Origin: Candidatus Cloacimonadota bacterium
Lineage (GTDB): Bacteria; Cloacimonadota; Cloacimonadia; Cloacimonadales; TCS61
Length of the DNA stretch: 7,928 nt
Reading direction: 5' to 3'
Assembly (NCBI GenBank): GCA_018654125.1
Contig: JABIME010000094.1
Span: forward strand, 1-7,928
The notes beneath the pieces were generated by a model. The model did no database searches. It worked only from the letters and a program-made list of their open reading frames with translations, and was not told where the DNA came from. Shown here one piece after another: positions 5,414 through 7,928 of this stretch. Position 1 is the first letter of the stretch. Each line of letters opens with the position of its first letter. The translations under genes were made by a program, and so were the position numbers.

Positions 5414-7207
5414 ATGTTAAAAAAAATTAGTTTCATCTTATTAGGAATTCTTTTTAATCTAGGAATTCTAAACTCGCAAACAATAGAATTTGCAGATAGC
5501 TTAGCATATAAGCTTGGTTTTTCTACTTATCTTTCGCATACTGATAGATTTGCATCAGGTTTTGATATTTATACCGATAACGAAGGGTATACTTATATTT
5601 CAGGAAATACTAAAGATAAGAATTTTCCAGCTACTGAAGGAGCGTATCAAACTGAATTAAAGGGTGAGGATTTGGCCGATGTCTTTGTAGCAAAATTTAC
5701 ACCCAAAGGGGAAATAGTTTTTGCAACATTAATTGGTGGTACAAAAAGAGAACATCATACAGCTATAACAGTGGATGAACAAGGATTTATTTATTTAGCA
5801 GGAGGTACAGAATCATCAGATTTTCCTGTAACTGAAGGAGTGTATGATACCAGTTTTAATGGTGAAGGACAATGGGCTGGCGATGTTTTCTTAACTAAAA
5901 TGAATCCAACTGGAACTGATATCATATTTTCTACATTTCTTGGAGGTGAAGTTGAAGAAACTGTAAGCGGGGGATGCATTAAAATTGATTCTAAAGGTAA
6001 TATTATTCTTGTGGGAGTTACCCTTTCTCATGACTTTCCTCTAACAAAAGGTGTCATTGACTCTACAAGTAAAAAGCACCATGGTTTCGTCTCTAAATTT
6101 AATCCAGATGGAGAAAAGCTTTTATTCTCCACATTCTTTGGAAGTAGCCAAATGGAAATGATTCTTGGGCTTGATGTTGATGACAAAGATAATATATATA
6201 TTACAGGCGGTACTCTTACAGCAGACTTACCAGTAACTGATAATGCTATTCGCAAAGAATTCATCAAACCTGAAAATAGAGCCAGAATGGATCATTTTAT
6301 TGCCAAAATAAACGCAGCAGACAACAAAATTTCATATTTAAGCTATTTCGCAGCCGATGGATATCAGAGCTCAAATTTAAAATGGACAAAACCAAACAGA
6401 TTGATAGTCTCAGGCAGCACTAAGGAAGAAAATTTCCCAGTAACTGATAATGCTATTAGCAAAAAAGGTAAGGGTAAACAGGATTGCTTCATATCTGTAT
6501 TTAATTCTGATGATATGACATTAGAATACTCAACATTATTTGGAGGAAGTGAAGCCGATAAAGTCATGTCAGTAAATTTTCTTAATAATGATACTATTGT
6601 TATTGGAGGAACAACAAGTTCTGCCGATTTTCCGCTTACCGAGAACGCTTTGTATTCAGATTATCCAGTCGGAGAGAAGACCTTTAACTCAGGTTTTTTT
6701 GCACGCAAAAAATCTTTTGTTTCTGTAATCGACATTAAAAATAGTAAACTCCTTTATTCAACCTACTTAGGTTCATGTTTCCTATTTAATATTTACCCTG
6801 ACAAATCGGGAAATATCAGTTTTGTTTCAGAATCTGGTCAACGTGCAGAATCAGGAATGACAGGTTTTCCTACAACTAGAAACGCGTTTATGGAACCTCC
6901 AACATACGCTATGGTTGGACGATTAGTTATAGATAAGCCTGTTGATAATGCCATTTTGGAAAGTTATGTGGGTAAATATGAACTACGAGAAGGGTTTATT
7001 ATTACTGTTACGAAAGAAGGTAAGCAAATGAAAGCTCAGGCAACTGGTCAAGATCAGTTTGAAATTTTTTCTGAATCTGAAAATGTTTTTTATCCAAAAA
7101 TATTCGAAGCTCAATTTACATTTAATTTAAAGAATGATGGAAAAGTAGAAAGTATGACATTAACCCAAGGTGGAAGAGAATCTAAATGCGTTAAATTAGA
7201 GGAATAA
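5414..7207 (+). CDS. Secreted seven-bladed SBBP propeller protein with DUF3471-like C-terminal domain
   Basis: The ATG follows GGAG (5404-5407) with six bases between, and opens a signal peptide (MLKKISFILLGILFNLGILN, probable cut near SQ at 21-22). Residues 36-506 form seven SBBP-type blades starting near 36, 103, 172, 238, 308, 372 and 448; most begin with an (F/Y)ST(Y/F/L)(L/F)GG-like strand and each carries a (D/N)FPxT-like turn (71, 137, 208, 272, 341, 406 and 485). Residues about 507-597 (ILESYVGKYELREG, AQATGQDQFEIF, LTQGGRESK) resemble DUF3471, a small domain usually found C-terminal to serine beta-lactamase-like hydrolases; no SxxK hydrolase core is present here. There is no sorting tail, so it is probably periplasmic or exported differently from the two large paralogues. 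Its 3' end carries the ribosome binding site of the next gene. Binding partner or substrate is unknown; enzymatic activity is not evident. Confidence 0.9.
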   Translation: MLKKISFILLGILFNLGILNSQTIEFADSLAYKLGFSTYLSHTDRFASGFDIYTDNEGYTYISGNTKDKNFPATEGAYQTELKGEDLADVFVAKFTPKGEIVFATLIGGTKREHHTAITVDEQGFIYLAGGTESSDFPVTEGVYDTSFNGEGQWAGDVFLTKMNPTGTDIIFSTFLGGEVEETVSGGCIKIDSKGNIILVGVTLSHDFPLTKGVIDSTSKKHHGFVSKFNPDGEKLLFSTFFGSSQMEMILGLDVDDKDNIYITGGTLTADLPVTDNAIRKEFIKPENRARMDHFIAKINAADNKISYLSYFAADGYQSSNLKWTKPNRLIVSGSTKEENFPVTDNAISKKGKGKQDCFISVFNSDDMTLEYSTLFGGSEADKVMSVNFLNNDTIVIGGTTSSADFPLTENALYSDYPVGEKTFNSGFFARKKSFVSVIDIKNSKLLYSTYLGSCFLFNIYPDKSGNISFVSESGQRAESGMTGFPTTRNAFMEPPTYAMVGRLVIDKPVDNAILESYVGKYELREGFIITVTKEGKQMKAQATGQDQFEIFSESENVFYPKIFEAQFTFNLKNDGKVESMTLTQGGRESKCVKLEE

Positions 7208-7209
7208 AT

Positions 7210-7928
7210 ATGAAAAAGTTTAAAATACATTTATTGAACATACTTTTTCTTGTATTTCTGACATATAGTTTAACCGCTGAAACAACTGATAATTCGATAG
7301 ATGATCAGGTTTATCGTTATACTCATAAAATAAAGTTTAAGAAGGTAAAGGCAGGAGAAAATTTACAATTCATCTATTGTCCGCTTCCACGTAATAATGA
7401 TTATCAGCTGATATCCAATATCGATACACACAGCGGAGAGATACTTGATAATCCAGACTCTCCGGATAATTATGTTCGCTTTACTATTTCACCTGAGCAA
7501 CAACCGGCTGAAGGTGATTGGGGTGAAGTGATGATTGAGTTTGACTATGTACCCTCAAACACAGAATATGTTTCAGCAAATATAGATAGAATTTATGAAT
7601 ACGATACAACTTCCGATATTTACAAACGCTATACAAAACAGTACTATGATATTATTGATATCGAAAATGCGACTATAAAAAAGATCAGTGATGAACTCTG
7701 GATAGATGCAACTGATGTATATGCTTATGCTAAAAAATGTTTTGACTATGTTAATGACAACCTCACGTTTAAAAGTACATCCGGATACGGAAAAACAACG
7801 TTGGAAATTTTAAAAAATGAGGGTGGAGATTGTGGAGGTCTATCAACTGTTTTATTGTCCCTATTAAGATGTAAGAATATTCCCGCACGCCATGTTTTTG
7901 CCTATCGTCATGCATGGGGGGAGTTTTA
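7210..7928 (+). CDS. Secreted transglutaminase-like superfamily protein (5' part, cut by window end)
   Basis: This frame opens two bases after the preceding stop, with GAGGA (7199-7203) six bases upstream inside the previous gene, and runs off the window after 239 codons. Residues 1-23 are a signal peptide (MKKFKIHLLN, hydrophobic core, likely cut after LTA). Residues 34-115 are beta-rich (YRYTHKIKFKKVKAGENLQ...EVMIEFDYVP), like the N-terminal domain of many bacterial transglutaminase-like proteins. Residues about 168-239 are the papain-like transglutaminase core: C208 in GGDCGGLSTVLLSLLR is the predicted nucleophile, followed by KNIPARHVFAY, and H234 in RHAWGEF is the predicted catalytic His. 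The catalytic Asp should lie just past the window end. Family members act as cysteine proteases, amidases or crosslinkers; which applies cannot be read here. The spacing implies co-transcription and possibly coupled translation with the SBBP gene, so both may act in the same envelope process. Confidence 0.88.
   Translation, partial: MKKFKIHLLNILFLVFLTYSLTAETTDNSIDDQVYRYTHKIKFKKVKAGENLQFIYCPLPRNNDYQLISNIDTHSGEILDNPDSPDNYVRFTISPEQQPAEGDWGEVMIEFDYVPSNTEYVSANIDRIYEYDTTSDIYKRYTKQYYDIIDIENATIKKISDELWIDATDVYAYAKKCFDYVNDNLTFKSTSGYGKTTLEILKNEGGDCGGLSTVLLSLLRCKNIPARHVFAYRHAWGEF

Overview
This is an AT-rich (roughly 38% G+C by eye), entirely plus-strand stretch of a bacterial genome. Two genes end in a NYPNPFNPET...SGVYFYKMK...TKKMILMK tail of the type IX secretion (Por) type A sorting class. 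Together with modular FN3, choice-of-anchor J and propeller domains, this points to a member of the FCB group. Candidatus Cloacimonadota is the best guess from the tail style (about 0.65); Marinimicrobia, KSB1-like or Bacteroidota lineages remain possible.

Layout. Positions 1-975 hold the 3' end of a secreted multidomain gene whose start lies outside the window. After 61 A-rich bases comes 1037-4723, a 1228-residue paralogue: signal peptide, seven-bladed propeller, carboxypeptidase-regulatory-like domain, two FN3-like domains, choice-of-anchor J domain, two further FN3 domains (the second carrying a nested beta-rich domain) and the sorting tail. Position 4854-5222 encodes a single-domain response regulator that appears to use a TTG start beside a run of seven Gs, below a strong hairpin. 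A 191-base gap with several small palindromes follows. Positions 5414-7207 encode a secreted seven-bladed SBBP propeller fused to a DUF3471-like C-terminal domain. Two bases after it, at 7210, begins a secreted transglutaminase-like protein cut off by the window end; its catalytic Cys and probable catalytic His are both visible.

How the genes relate. The first two look like surface or released proteins exported by the same route, and share long, partly near-identical DNA blocks. The first gene aligns to the second without gaps except for one 798-base (266-codon) block. That block equals one FN3 repeat unit plus its nested insert, so domain number appears to change by recombination between repeats. 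The last two genes are tightly spaced and almost certainly co-transcribed; both have signal peptides but neither known portion shows the sorting tail. The response regulator has no kinase or output domain nearby, so its link to either neighbour is unproven.

No RNA genes, insertion sequences or CRISPR arrays were seen. The most useful observations are the mosaic FN3 modules, the G-run start region of the response regulator, and the SBBP-DUF3471 plus transglutaminase-like pair. None proves a new system.
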